DNA of 64,000 bases from Symbiodinium kawagutii (Eukaryota > Sar > Dinophyceae > Suessiales > Symbiodiniaceae). Below the pieces are notes generated by a model. It was not told where the DNA came from. It worked only from the letters and a program-made list of their open reading frames with translations, and did not search any database. The number at the start of each line of letters is the position of its first letter. The first letter of the stretch is position 1. The stretch spans positions 760,802 to 824,801 of the forward strand of contig VSDK01028396.1 of assembly GCA_009767595.1 (NCBI GenBank), written 5' to 3'. Positions 44,171-56,671 of the stretch are shown here, piece by piece. The position numbers were made by a program, and so were the translations under genes.

Positions 44171-44928
44171 AGTCACGCAACGCAGTTGATTTGTCATCAC
44201 TGTTGGGTAATTGCCAGTTCTGATACATACAATACTCTAGTGATGGATTGACCAACTTACACCAGCATTACTCCTGACCTGCGTTTCTGCAGACTTTAAG
44301 AAAAGATCACTCATCAGGGCGATATTGGTTTGAAATGATAGCGAGGTCAACATATCTCAGCTTCAGTTGGAACAAATCCCAACCGCCTACAACCATGCCA
44401 CCCCACCAGTTCAGCTTAACATGTCCTCACCCCAAGTCAGAAGTCTAATCATCAATTCAGTATCCAATTACCATCAAGTAGCCGTGTTGTTTTATGCTAG
44501 TGGGTCGGAACCAACCTTAAAACTGTAGTCCATTAATTGTAGATTTCGTATTTTGAGTCAATCTCAGACAACTCAATTAAGTGTGAAGCCATAAATTGAT
44601 GTAGGGCCATTAATCCCAGTCAATTTAAGCGCCATGGGATCGAACTGATCAAAGGGAGCCCAACCGTTTCAGCCGTCGTTTTGACCCACGCCTTTGTGCC
44701 ATCCTTGGCGCCAAGGCGTCCGGGATCGGTGATTGGGACTGGTTAGGCCCAGTTCATGCTTTGAAAGTTGTGACAATTTATGATCAGTGAGCTGAATAGT
44801 TTCTGATAGGTTTGTTTTGAATTTTATGGGTTTCCTATCTTCATATTTTTGGGACAGTGTTCAATCAAGTTTATTGGCTAATCCTTACAGACAGATTTGT
44901 GCAGATGCTTATACATGTATGTGTAGAT

Positions 44929-44954
44929 CTCTCTCTCTCTATATATATATATAT
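44929..44954 (+). repeat. CT/AT dinucleotide tract
   Basis: About six CT units are followed by seven AT units. Confidence 0.8.
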
Positions 44955-46113
44955 GTTTATTTATGTTTTTTAAATGTATGTACATGATATATCCACACGC
45001 ACACATTGTTGCATGTTGTTGGCTTAGGTCCAACCAACCAGGCAGCATATCATAGCCGCTTCAGTGATAACCTCTATGGCCCAACCATTCGAATCTGGGT
45101 AGGCTACCTTTCCGCCCTGGTTCCCAGCAATGATTGGTGCTTAAAGCCATAGGAACCTCCTATGACTTGTGGTGAAAGCCATAGGAAAACGTACAAAAAC
45201 CATGGGAAACCATCCAAAACCAAAGGAAACGATAGAACCTCCCCCAATAATTGGTGCTTAACAATCTAGAGTTTCCAAGATGAATTTTCCGATCAGCCGA
45301 GTGGAACTTTCACTCCGCAAAGATAGTGAAGTAAATCAAATACTCATGGTTGTTGTCGGCCATTGTTGCTCAAAGGCACGGAGTATGAACTGTTGCCAGC
45401 ATGAGCTATCATCGGAAATTCAGTACGCAATAATTTCTAGATATCAATCAACCATGATTGTCCCGTGCCTTATCAACCATAACTCACCATGATTAACCGC
45501 TATTGGCCATCAACAACAATGGTAAACCATGATTGACTGTCATTAGTCATTAGCATGTTTAAGCACACATGACCACCAATAACCACCAATAACCACTAAT
45601 AACCACTAACGACTAATAACAACTAATAACCACCAAGGACCACTATCATCGGTTCTTAACCAGCGTAGTAGCCATTGCTACAGCTGGATTGTGGTAGTTG
45701 CAGGGTTCCCATCATCGGTCCTAGGGCCATGCCGCATGGAGAGCATGGAGAGCATGAGCAACCGGAGACTCTGGAGGCACAACAGGGGAAGATAGGGGTT
45801 TATGGTGGTTGGTAGCCATGCCTTCAACCAGTAGGGAGGTAAGGACGTCACCAGCAGTGATGCCACTAGCTACATTTGGATGGTTGGTTGGGTTGGATGG
45901 GTTGGTTGCGGGTGGTTTCGGTAGCTTAGAACTGCCCGCTGTGAAGATGACAGCTATTCCCCAGCAGATCGGTCCTAGGAGTGGCGCCAGCGGGAACACA
46001 GCGGTCACCAAGCTACCTGTGGTTGATCCGATGGCTGGTTGATTGGGATCATCCACAGGTCCAGAAGTCTCCAGGCAGCCGTCCACGGGTACCGCGGGCC
46101 CGTCCACAACCAG

Positions 46114-46148
46114 GATCCTTTTCACTGCCTCCCAAGCTGGGTCAGTGC
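46114..46148 (+). CDS. Probable short ankyrin exon
   Basis: After CCAG|G the frame reads ILFTASQAGSV, the ankyrin inner helix and turn (TPLFTASQAGSV-like), ending before a GTAGAT donor at 46149. The upstream G+C-rich stretch 45810-46110 is open on both strands but not convincingly coding. Confidence 0.45.
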
Positions 46149-46949
46149 GTAGATTGATGTCTTTCTATTGGAAGCTCAGCATAGCTCAGCCAAGTTCGTT
46201 GAAAAAACACTGCAGATCTTCGTGTTTGGCGGATTTCTGATTGTTTCAAAGATCACGACTTGAAGGAAAATTGAACATCATCATGAAATCTGGCAAGACA
46301 TGGCTTATTTGTAAGGTTATTCAGGTACCAAAACGGAACCCGACTATTGAAAAAGGTTGATTGATAACAATTTTCGACAAATGCCAATGACAATCAATGA
46401 ACCTGAAAGGATCTGAATCACGGTTCACTGTTTAAGGCTATGGTAATAACAAGCAACGAATCTTGTAGCAATAGCAGTTCATAGTTTATGTCCATTGTCA
46501 AGATCTGTGATTTTTGGAACACTCAACAACATGAATAAGCTTCATAACTAATAACTGCTATATTGACAATGGTATATACATTCACAGCGATATAGCAATA
46601 AGGATATGGTCACCAACAGCATGTTGATGCTTTAGAAACATGGAATTATGCTGATCATTTTTAACTATAAACATGACCATTGGAACCATCATTGTTTGCA
46701 ATGCTATGGGATTGTTTATTCATCATATTATGGCCATAGTTACACATCAAAGTATACCATCATTACCCTCTTGACAACAACGAATGCAGAATACATTGGA
46801 TTAATCATGATTCTATTAGAGCTTAGTTACACCATAGTTGTACTTGAAGCTGGTATGTTCCCTATATGTGTTTGTTGTCAACCCCTATAACCAACCATTG
46901 TCATACCACCATACATAGCTGATATCTGCCCTATTATAAACTATGAGAG

Positions 46950-47180
46950 CTAAGGTTCATATATAAGTTATACCATAGTTATACCATAGTTATATCATAG
47001 TTGTACCATAGCAATACTTAAAACTCATTTCTAGTATGTCAAAGATACTTATAACTAATAGTAGTACCATATCTAGATACTTAGTTGTACCGTAGCTATG
47101 CTTAGATCATAGTTATACCATAGTTGTACCATAGCTATCTCTAGATACCATAGATATATCATAGTTGTACCATACTAGCT
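46950..47180 (+). repeat. Degenerate tandem repeat (TATACCATAGT)
   Basis: Roughly 12-base units such as TTATACCATAGTTGTACCAT recur more than ten times with variation. Confidence 0.7.
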
Positions 47181-48163
47181 GACTTATGCATCAGCTGTGA
47201 TTCATGAGCCATTGAACAAAAGTTATGACCACCATAATTGTCCATAAGTAGCTAGTTGATTAATGAGCCATTGAACAAGCTAGTTATAACCACCATAACT
47301 GGCACCCTGGTTATAACCCAAGTTAGCTAACTAAGTCATCAGCTGTATAGCCGCACCCAGGCAGCTGTGCCCAAGGGCCAGATTCGCCTGGCGGGCCATT
47401 TCTGCGGAGCCCAGGGACCCAGGGGACGACGTGGTAAAGGACTTCACAACGGGGGTGGTGCCGTGGACGGATCCTTGAGATTTTTAGATGCTGAATTGGT
47501 TGTTTCATGGTATTGATGCTGATTGATTATTGATGATTAATGATGATGATTGATGGTTAACAGCCATGGTGAATGGATATGAACCAACAAAACATAGGAA
47601 AACAATACTTATTGACTTATTGATGGTTATTCATGAAGATTGATGCTTAATCTTGGTTTGTGATGGTAATTGTTAGTTCTTGATGGTTTATGATGAGTAT
47701 TGACGGTTAATGATTGTTACTGGTCAATATGATGAACATTGAGGAGTCATACTAGCTAGTGAAAGGGCATGGTTCAAAATCTGGAATAATCATCCCAATA
47801 AAGACTATTGCTGTTCACTGTTGGTATGTTGGTCGGGGGGTAGGCAGTTTTGATTCATAGTATCCATCAATGAAGCTGCTTCTGTTGCGGCAATAAATGT
47901 CAGTTGGATTCCGAAGTGTCTTCTTAGCAAATTCGCTTCATGCACGATCGTTGATGCTGCTACAGTAGTTGTGGGGCATGATTGTCCAAACATCACTATT
48001 AGCTATTATCAACCATCATGGACTATCATTTCTGTTCGTGATTCATCATTAGGAACCTTGTTAAACACGACTGACCAGTTGATATCATGATGCGCAATCT
48101 CGGTGACAACGTAGCAGGGTTCCTTCGAGAGCAGCGGCCTGTTGGCCAACTGTTTATAGCCAT

Positions 48164-48267
48164 ATGGTGGTTTCTCAAAATAGGGGTACCCCCAAATCAT
48201 CCAATATTCTTTTATTTATAGTAATAAACCAGCCATTTTTGGGGTCCCCTATTTTGAGAAACACCCA
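48164..48267. repeat. M1 inverted-repeat element, reference copy
   Basis: Left GGTGGTTTCTCAAAATAGGG then GTACCCCCAAATCATCC; right CCATTTTTGGGGTCCCC then TATTTTGAGAAACACCC. The centre is TTTATAGTAATAAACCAG. This is the best-preserved copy together with 22934-23036. Confidence 0.9.
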
Positions 48268-48352
48268 TATTTGGTTGGTGAAACAGTTAGCTTTGTCCCC
48301 ACAAAGCCCGGGCCTAGCCCCCTATAGCTGGTTGGTTCCCCTGGGACTGCAG

Positions 48353-48411
48353 GGTGCCTGGTCTGAGGTCGCGACAACCTCTTCTCACCGTTGCTGGGCG
48401 TTGGAAACAAG
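48353..48411 (+). CDS. Probable ankyrin exon
   Basis: After CTGCAG the frame reads VPGLRSRQPLLTVAGRWKQ, resembling an ankyrin start (PLLTVA..G). It ends before a GC dinucleotide at 48412. The join to its neighbours is not verified. A weaker island at 47361-47430 lies upstream. Confidence 0.4.
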
Positions 48412-48514
48412 GCAAGCTGTATCGAATTCTGCATCGCAGAATTTTTATCTACAAATGCTCATGGACATGAATGTTTGCAAATATAGGTATTTCAATGGGC
48501 TTGTTTACCTATTC

Positions 48515-48612
48515 CACCTACCTACCTACCTGCCTACCTGCCTACCTACCTATCTATCTATCTATCTATCTAACTATCTATCTATAGTCTATACCTATCT
48601 ATCGATCTCCCT
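48515..48612 (+). repeat. TACC/TATC imperfect microsatellite
   Basis: CCTACCTACCTGCCTACC units change into TATCTATCTATC units and decay by 48612. It is related in motif to the large tract at 13589. Confidence 0.85.
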
Positions 48613-50333
48613 ACCGGCCTATCAATCTATGAACACATGCCTCCTGCATATGTCTGCCATGTCGCACACCGAGCGGTCAAACTGTTGGTCGGAACAAATT
48701 GGCGATCATGACCCACGGAACTACCAACCAGCCAGTCAGTAGTGTTTCCTTATTGTTCTAACTGGCTGGTGATTATTGTTTCCTTATTATGATGGTTAAT
48801 TAATTAATAACTTGTTGGTTAATACTAAATGAGGATGAACCACACATTTGTTATAACCAGCTTAACTGGAAATAAGCACATGATAAATAATGATATTATG
48901 TTAAACAGCTTATACTGCCCAAAGAATTATAATTACACATATTTATTATAACCAGCTCTTGTTATCATTGGCCCTTGTGCATGGCAAAACCAACCAGAGC
49001 TATTCTTGTCATATTCAATCAAATCATTCCGCTCAAAATTTCATGCATGCATATGAATGTATCACATACACTTGAAGCGGACATGTGTTCATGTATGCAG
49101 GCGTACGGTTGCAAGTCAATAAGTTCGAAACCAATACCGATAATATCCATTGCATTGTGGTTTTGGAACTGCTGACTGCTGCATTTTTAGGGATATTGCG
49201 TTGCATGTGCCCCACAAGACGGTGGCGGAAGTTTCCAGAATAAGGAGCCTATAGGAAGAGAGAGTTGTTGGAAATGAAGTGATGGTGTGGATGATTGTTG
49301 AAAGTGATGATGGTGATGTTTTTTCTGTGTTGGTGTTTTTATTAGCCGGTGTTTCTCTTCAGTGTTTTTGCCATCCTCACGATTTGTGTGCACTAGTTCC
49401 TCTCAGCCGCTGTGGTGCCAGAAGGTGGGACGCAGTAGTTATATACGTGTAGTGAGTAAGCCCCCTTCAGAAGCTCACCCAGTAGCATTTTCCTGGTCAT
49501 GTTCACCCACTGAGCTAACAGCGACCGGGGCTTCACCTGGTTTGTTACTTGTTTTCCACCAACAAGCATTGCAATGGATCAGTAGTGATTGGTAGTGATG
49601 AATCTGATAAACACAGTGCTAGCATTGTAGGCTACATACCAAGTGTATTAATCACCTTCATTGTTTATCATTTATACACACTATTATTCTGGTGTTAAAC
49701 CATTGATCAACCTTCAACCAAACGACTCTTCAGCAAGTTCACGTCTTATTAGTTTGCTGTATTTTGCTTTACTATGTTGCTTACTTGGTTGTAGATCAAA
49801 ACCATGCCAGTCGCATATCCCAAATTGAACTAAATAATTGTCTTCAGCTGTGGGGATATGACGCATTTGGGGTGGTTGCTGGTGCCGGCAATTTAGCAGA
49901 ACTACTCAAATCATAGACCAGCTTACTAAGCATGAGCCAACCACGGAACAGACATGAATCAAATAAAACCCAGCACTAACCACCCAGTAACCATCCACTA
50001 ACTACCCAGTAACCAGTCATCAACAAACTCATTTGGGTGTTTCCTATGACTGGGTGCCCACACTTCTCATCCAGTTTCTTCATTGATGGTGACCATAGCA
50101 ACTTGGGATCCCCAGTCACTGGCTAGGTGCTAGGTCGAAAGCACCATGACTAGTAGTTGTTTAACCATCACTGTTGGTGATTATCTTTTATTATCAACTA
50201 GAATATCAATGGTTAACCCTATAAATCCATATTAACCCGTATGATTAACTATCATTAGTGGTTATAACCCTGTAAATTCCAATGGAATCCCTAAACAAAT
50301 CCATTCATTTCACCGTCTCTGCTTCGCTCCAAG

Positions 50334-50397
50334 GATTGGAGGTGGCCCTAGCCATCAATGAGGAGGCGCCGTTTGTGATGGGATCGTTGGATCCGCA
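50334..50397 (+). CDS. Probable exon, ankyrin-like
   Basis: Between CCAAG|G and a GTAACA donor at 50398 the frame reads LEVALAINEEAPFVMGSLDP. Its GC content contrasts with the surrounding AT-rich repeats. It may be the last ankyrin helix or the start of a different domain. Confidence 0.45.
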
Positions 50398-50429
50398 GTA
50401 ACAGTTGTTGATGATGGCTATACCTAGGG

Positions 50430-50830
50430 TAACACAATGGTGGACTATAGACTATAATAGCCATCATTATTAATGGTTAATGATGACTATAATGGTTAAC
50501 CTATAATGGTTTAAATGATGATGGTTAATGATTACTATAGACTATAATGGACGGTACATAATCAGTTGGTTACATCACCTATATCATCCCTATAGACTAT
50601 AATGGCTATAAGCTATAGATAATAGGGGATGATACTGGATATAATGACTATAGACTGGCTACTATCATATTATAACCAGGCTACTTTATATGGCTATTAT
50701 AACAGGTTACTGGCTATATAATGGTTAAAAATTATAATGATATTATAACAGGTTACTGGCTATTATGAGTATAGACTATAATGGTTCATAACAATAGATG
50801 GTTATAGCCAGTAACTTGATATCAGTTGGT
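50430..50830 (+). repeat. Degenerate repeat of ACTATAATGG
   Basis: GACTATAATGGTTAA, TATAGACTATAATGG and GGTTACTGGCTAT units recur across about 400 bases with no coding frame. Confidence 0.65.
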
Positions 50831-50907
50831 TTTGATAAGGGATGATAATGGTTCAAAATAGAGATTGATGGGGGAGAATCACGACACTACTGGTTAAACA
50901 GCTTACT

Positions 50908-50979
50908 AGGTGTTTCTCCAGCCATAGGGGTATCCCAAAGTTATGAATTCGGGGGTCCACTGTTTTGAGAAACACCCAT
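50908..50979. repeat. M1 inverted-repeat element, short form
   Basis: Left AGGTGTTTCTCCAGCCATAG, right GGGGGTCCACTGTTTTGAGA then AACACCCAT. The centre is reduced to about 20 bases. Confidence 0.7.
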
Positions 50980-53655
50980 ATTTAGGGTTATAGGGGTTCG
51001 TTCGGCAACCTTATAGGCTTCATAGCCATAGCTAGAACCCTAGCTGCACATCCAAGTAATTGGCAAAGTAGGTGACTAGAGTTCACATGAGTTAAATAAC
51101 TACAAAGCAAATGGCTTATCAACCAGCTTGTAACTAGTGGCCGCACCTCGTATTGGATAACTACTGGGTGGTACCAGTAACGTACCGCATGGATGCTCTA
51201 CATGGGATTAGCTTACCAGTTACCAAATTGTCAGGTTTGTTTCTTGCAGATGATCAATACATACATCTACAATTTGAGCCCCAGATTAAAAAGGGAGAGT
51301 ACTTCCCCGAAGAAATAATAGCCACTTGCGATAGAATGATATCCAGTTTCAAGTGGTTGGCTTCAAAGATTTTTGAACCATGAACAGGACCGGTACCTCA
51401 AATTTAGCAATCAATTATTCGAAAGTGTTTTGCTTTCAATGAATCAATGAATTGAATTGTTCATGTACGTAAGGAACAAACTTAGTCAAATAAATTCAGT
51501 AGTTTGATTTTCCTAACTGATTCGATTAATTCATTTGTCTACTTAAACGCGCGTTTCAGCATCAAAATCAGTCCCACATTCTACAGTAATGGGGCCGATT
51601 GACAACCAATACCACAAACACAAAATCAAACAGAATTGCCAGCCATTTGTTTCAGAACATTGTTTAAGTATATCAGTATATTTAAGGTTTTTATTTGCAA
51701 AAAGATACTCAAATACTGAAGTAGATTAGCTGACTAACAAACACCCACGAGAAAATCGCTTTGCTCTTCAACAACAAATGTTTAAGGAGGTCTTATGATT
51801 CCCTCGTTCAGACTATCCCCCTTGCCACACAGATATTTCACTGCGTGGAAATTGACACCACCCGCATGCGTGTGCATGAATGATGTACCCTCAAGGCAGA
51901 TTGGCTGTCACTTTCTGGTTGGATGATATGTTTTGATGTACCTGCATTGCGGATCAGGCATATAGTAAGTGTTTCCTTTGGGAAGAACAAGTCACATCAA
52001 TTCAAGATGCATTGAAAGATCTTGGAAGCAACCATGGCTTTCCGTGCAATTTTTGGGAAACATCCCACAGTGTCCAGCCATGGTTGGGGAGACTTGGTGC
52101 CGGAGCACCGGCAGCTGATCGTTCGAGGTGGATATCAACTTGCTGTTTCCACTGATCAGCGGTTTCCAGGCAGGGCGAGAGAAGATAATCACCAGCAGAG
52201 GTGTTTCCAACAGATAATGATGTTTATTTCAAGCAGTTAGGTGATCATATGGCTATGTATGGGTCAATATTAACCAACCAACTAGTGGGGGATAATAACA
52301 AAGAATAGTAGGGAATGAAAACAATAGTTGATAGTGGGGGAACCAGGGGTAATTAGAGGGTTTTTACCCACAGCCATATAGTGCTTGAAGGTGTTCCTAG
52401 CCCAGAGTCTGCATATTGTTTTATCTATTCTGTCGAGTTTTCGGGAAGATAGTGGACTGGACTGGATTTTGATAAGCCACTTAAGAAGCTGATTACATCT
52501 CCTGGTAGTTCCCCTTCTTATGCTCACCAATTTAGCTAACATTTGCAGGCACCACATTTGGTCATTTGGGAAATGTGAACAGCTGGGGTACTAGGATTTG
52601 GCCAATAGCCATCTACCAACCCTGAGTGGCAATGATTAGGTTTTTTAATGTCCTTAAATACCATTATGAAAAACTCCATTTGGCCCGGGTTTCGGCCATC
52701 CCAACAAAGAAGGATGACTATGGCGCCCATGATGGGATTCACACTGATTAGTGATTAGTGATGCTTAATCATGATTAATGAATGATGATCGCGATGCTTT
52801 GACATCATTAATGATAGTTGCTGTATTGATACTTCATGATGGTTTTTTATGATACTGGATAACGTGTAAGGATGGTTGATAATTTGCTTGAGAAGACCAT
52901 TTTTTGTCGTGGTTGCTGGGTCAAACCTTGTGGCGGTATTCCGTTGCAAGCCGGACCCGCAGGGTTTTCCTCCAGAGATATCGGCTCGGTTGTCCAGTTC
53001 TGATTGGACATGTTCCTTTGGGATGATAGGAGTATCACCAATGAGCGGCTGTCAGTATATGGGCGTTTCTTAAAATCGGGGACCACTCAAATCGTTGATT
53101 CTGAACCATTTTTAGTAGTAAACCTCATGAAACCCCTCAGTTGATCAGCAAGCTGGCTTTATTGACCAGCTTGTGAACCAGCATTTACCATATCAACTAC
53201 TCAACTCCCATATCCACCACCGAAAAACCTGAACCGGCCACATCACCCAGGTAGCACCCAGCTGTAGTGTAGCACCGGCGTAGGAAATGGAAGGAAATCA
53301 TTGGCCAGGACATGAGCCGAGCTGGTCAATCAGCTGGTGATGAATCGCATGTTGGTTTGTTGATCAACCAGCCATTTTTGTCGGTGACTTCCCAGTTGAT
53401 CCTACCAGCCACTTCTGACCTCACAATCGATCATACCAGCCGTGAATGACGAATCACCTTGATATCATTGATCAACAGTTACCAGCCATTCGTGATCGTA
53501 CCAGCTCTGGGTGACCTCCCAGTCGTGAAAATCCGGCGACTTGCGGGCCGATCCTACCACTTCTGACCTCGTTGATCAGCCACTTCTGGGCAACCTCAGG
53601 TGACCTCCCAACGGAAAAGCTGCTTCATCACCCATCACCCAGCCGTTTCTCCCAG
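50980..53655. other. Long interval without a clear exon
   Basis: Contains an M2 copy at 52249-52379 and an M1-like fragment at about 53057-53130. An open stretch 51153-51383 (QFEPQIKKGEYFPEE) is weakly coding-like with no recognised match. Confidence 0.35.
52249..52379. repeat. M2 inverted-repeat element
   Basis: Starts ATGGCTATGTATGGGTCAAT and ends TTTTTACCCACAGCCATAT, with the internal order GGGGGATAATAACAA ... AAAACAATAG ... GGGGGAACCAGGGG. Confidence 0.8.
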
Positions 53656-53786
53656 GCGATGGGGCCCCCAGGAAATCCCAGGAGGGCCGGGGCCCCACGT
53701 CGCGAGGCCAGTCGCGAAGCCAAGGGCGACAACGTCACGTCGCCCATGTCGCGCACCTCGGTGACCTCCGTGCCGGAGGCCGCCAG
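53656..53786 (+). CDS. G+C-rich exon-like island
   Basis: After CCCAG|G a frame reads APRREASREAKGDN and then TSPMSRTSVTSVPEAA, a charged, Ser/Thr-rich linker-like sequence. It ends at CGCCAG, followed by GGGAGC. It is much richer in G+C than its flanks. Confidence 0.4.
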
Positions 53787-53834
53787 GGGAGCTGGGACAT
53801 GCTGGACATGCTGGGGATGGTGGTTGACCAGAGA

Positions 53835-54130
53835 AATTTCTAGGGATTTATGGGGATAACCAGGGGTATAACCATGGAAACCAGGGGATTTAATATGGAT
53901 TGATAGGGGTTAACCATAGAAACCAGGGGTATAATAACCATAGAAAATAGGGTAATAACTATAGAGAATAGGGGTACAATAACCATAGATCTGGGGATAA
54001 CCAGGAGTATAACCATAGAAACCAGGGAATTTTACAGGGATTGATGGGGGTTTTATAGGGATAGTAACCATAGAAAATCATACGTTAACAGGGGTTTTAT
54101 AGGATTTTTTAGGGATGTAACCATAGAACT
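53835..54130 (+). repeat. Degenerate tandem repeat (ATAACCATAGAAACCAGGGG)
   Basis: About ten units of 25-45 bases built from GGGGATAACCAGGGGTAT and AACCATAGAAACCAGGG. Confidence 0.75.
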
Positions 54131-54209
54131 TCCTGGGAAAATCTCCGACATTGCCGGATTTACAGGGATGTAACGCCATTAAAAATGGTTAGATGATAAT
54201 TAATCAATA

Positions 54210-54325
54210 TGGTGGTTTCTTAAAATGTTGGAAACTCCCAAAATGGTTGATTTACTAGAATGAATGGTTAATACATGTTAATATAATAGATGATCCAGGG
54301 ATACCCCATGACTTGAGAAACATCC
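54210..54325. repeat. M1 inverted-repeat element
   Basis: Left TGGTGGTTTCTTAAAATGTT, right GATCCAGGGATACCCC then ATGACTTGAGAAACATCC. Confidence 0.7.
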
Positions 54326-55033
54326 TTGTAACCAATTCTGAACCCTTCCCAAAAGCTAGTGAGTCACTTATGGTCAAGATTGTGATGAACGTACAGCAAA
54401 AATGGGTGGTTTTACTAGCGACGCCATTCATGCACAACTGTACTGGAACTCCAAATGAATGATTTTGAAAGAGAACCCGTAGCTGCTGTTGACTAAAGTA
54501 AAGTTGTCACAAAGGATCTACAAGCCACCAATTCGCGTTTTATTTGCGAGTGAGTTTTCTGATCATCACCGTTGGCCTCATGAAAATTCTACGTAACTCA
54601 TACTTCTTTCGGCAGGTCTTTGAGAGACTTGTCACAAGTTCTTGCGATACATGGTCCATCCCTTTGCTGTGGCATGATCTATCTTCCACGGCTGGTTGGT
54701 TTTCAGGGTTTCCCTACGATTCAAATGCTGGTGTCCGTAACACCTGGCCGTGACCCAAAGCCATGACCTGTTAGAGGTACAGAGCTGTTGGGGGTTACCG
54801 CAGATGGAAAGCTTGGAGGTTGGTGAACTTGACCCAGCTCGCCATAGTGGGTCCCCTATGATTGTGGCATGTTTTATCATCCCCCATGATCGAATCAGTA
54901 GCTAAGTCATCTCATAACCATCAGTAAGCCTCATGAACCGTCAGCAACCCATCAGTAAGCATCAGCAATCATCAGCAACCATCAGTAACCAGCTAATTGA
55001 CCACCATGAACCACTATCAACCACTGGTTACAG

Positions 55034-55130
55034 TATTCCACGTGCCCCGGAGCTGTGGATAGCTCCGGATCTTTCGGCCTTCTCGAAGCTACAGAGCATT
55101 GCCCCACGGTTTCGTCCCGTTGTGCATCAG
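55034..55130 (+). CDS. Exon-like island of unknown family
   Basis: After GGTTACAG a frame reads ELWIAPDLSAFSKLQSIAPR, then FRPVVHQ, ending at CATCAG. A second open frame exists. G+C-rich within AT-rich introns. Confidence 0.35.
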
Positions 55131-56045
55131 CTCGTGATTGGTTGGATGAATATGGTGGTTTCCCAGTGGTTTCATAAGGGATTTATGGTGAATGATAGGG
55201 TTTTAAGGAATTTATATATAGGGTTATAACCATTGATACGGGTGAATAAAAGGGCATAATCACCAACAATAATGGTTACTGAGAATACATGATACAGTAA
55301 ATATTTGGTGATTTAGGTGCATCCCTATTTTGAAAAACAAACCATACGAACCTAAGATATCTATCTTTACAAGTCTGTATATCCATTTGAATATGCCTAT
55401 GAAAATGTACACGTATGTGTACGTATTGAGATTTGCAGCAAATGCTCTAACCTGCCAGGGTTGCGGCTTGCTTCCAACCAAAGGTTTCACGGATCGACGA
55501 TCTGGTTTCCTAGTTGTATCCTCACCTTGTCATGGGCCCGTTTAGTGGCCCAGTCTTTGTGGTGCTGAACATGCACAGCAACCAGCCGTGAATCAGTGGA
55601 CAGCAGGAGTTACACGTGTCATAATGATATTGTTGGATTTCTTAAACCATGCATCAATATTGTATCCTAGAATTGTATGTTCATATCTACATTGGCGTGT
55701 GTAGCCACACAATTCAGGTGCTGTACACATGAATTCAGAACACATATTGCTGGTAATCTACAGTAATTACAGGTATACAGATCCTTTACAGTGACTCATG
55801 GTTACTGTGACCATTAACGACCACCATGAGCCAGCAAGTAGCCCTCATGAAACCACTAGTGAACCATCACGAAACCACTCATGAACCATCATGAAACCAC
55901 TAATGAACCATCATGAACCATAAATTCACCACCAGAATCAATCATTCTTCAGCTTGTGAGCCAAAAAGTTTTGCCAACAGCTCTCCATCTGAACCACCTC
56001 AGCCAACAGCTTTCCATCTTCCTCGCAGCTAGCGTCACACCTTGC

Positions 56046-56134
56046 ATGGCTTCGAACCGCCAGGACCCGCAGCTTTGGAGAAACCTGGAGAAACTCTTAG
56101 AAGTCGACCGGCCGCTTGGAAGCGAAGCGAAGCA
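56046..56134 (+). CDS. Exon-like island with possible start codon
   Basis: ATG at 56046 opens MASNRQDPQLWRNLEKLLEV and continues to a GT at 56135. Alternatively the exon starts at 56064 after CGCCAG|G. The sequence predicts an amphipathic helix; no family is recognised. Confidence 0.4.
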
Positions 56135-56545
56135 GTCCGGTGGTGGATGTTTTTTCATTGGAACCAGGGGTTCTGATGAAATATGTCTGATTTCATTGGA
56201 TTTTTTTTCGTTGGATATTTTTGATGGATGGTTTTGGGTGTTTCATGAAGTCTTGTTTTCGTTGGTTGTTAGCTATGGGGGTCGAGAACCAACAATGCTT
56301 GCGCTGGTCAGTAGTCAACAATAATAGCTGGTTGTTGGCTTTAAACATGTTCTTTTGTGTATTTTGGATGTTTGGCGGACTAGAGGGGTTGAAACTGCCA
56401 CCAAACAGGTTTATAACCAGGGCCACTGCCAGATCGTTGAGAATGGTTGACCTGACGGTTGAATGATTCTCATGGTTACAACGGTTGGTTGGAGCCATAG
56501 GTTAAGTGTCGGTTAAACTATGGAAATATGATAGTTCGAACGATA

Positions 56546-56671
56546 GTGGGCCCCCAGCCATTTGTAAGTTGGTTTATGACAAGGGAAAGTGCCCGGCCAA
56601 TGGTAGGTATGACCAGCTTGTCAAATGACGACTCTTAACCAACTAGAAACGTTTTGGTGGCCCCACCTTGT
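56546..56671. repeat. M4 inverted-repeat element
   Basis: Left AGTGGGCCCCCAGCC, right TTTTGGTGGCCCCACCTTG. Inside, GTAAGTTGGTTTATGACAAG faces CATTTGACAAG in inverted order. Confidence 0.55.

Noticed and set aside
45721..46125. 134-codon minus-strand frame with a Pro-rich, hydrophobic sequence
   Set aside because: All supported exons are on the plus strand, and the stretch lacks splice or family support.
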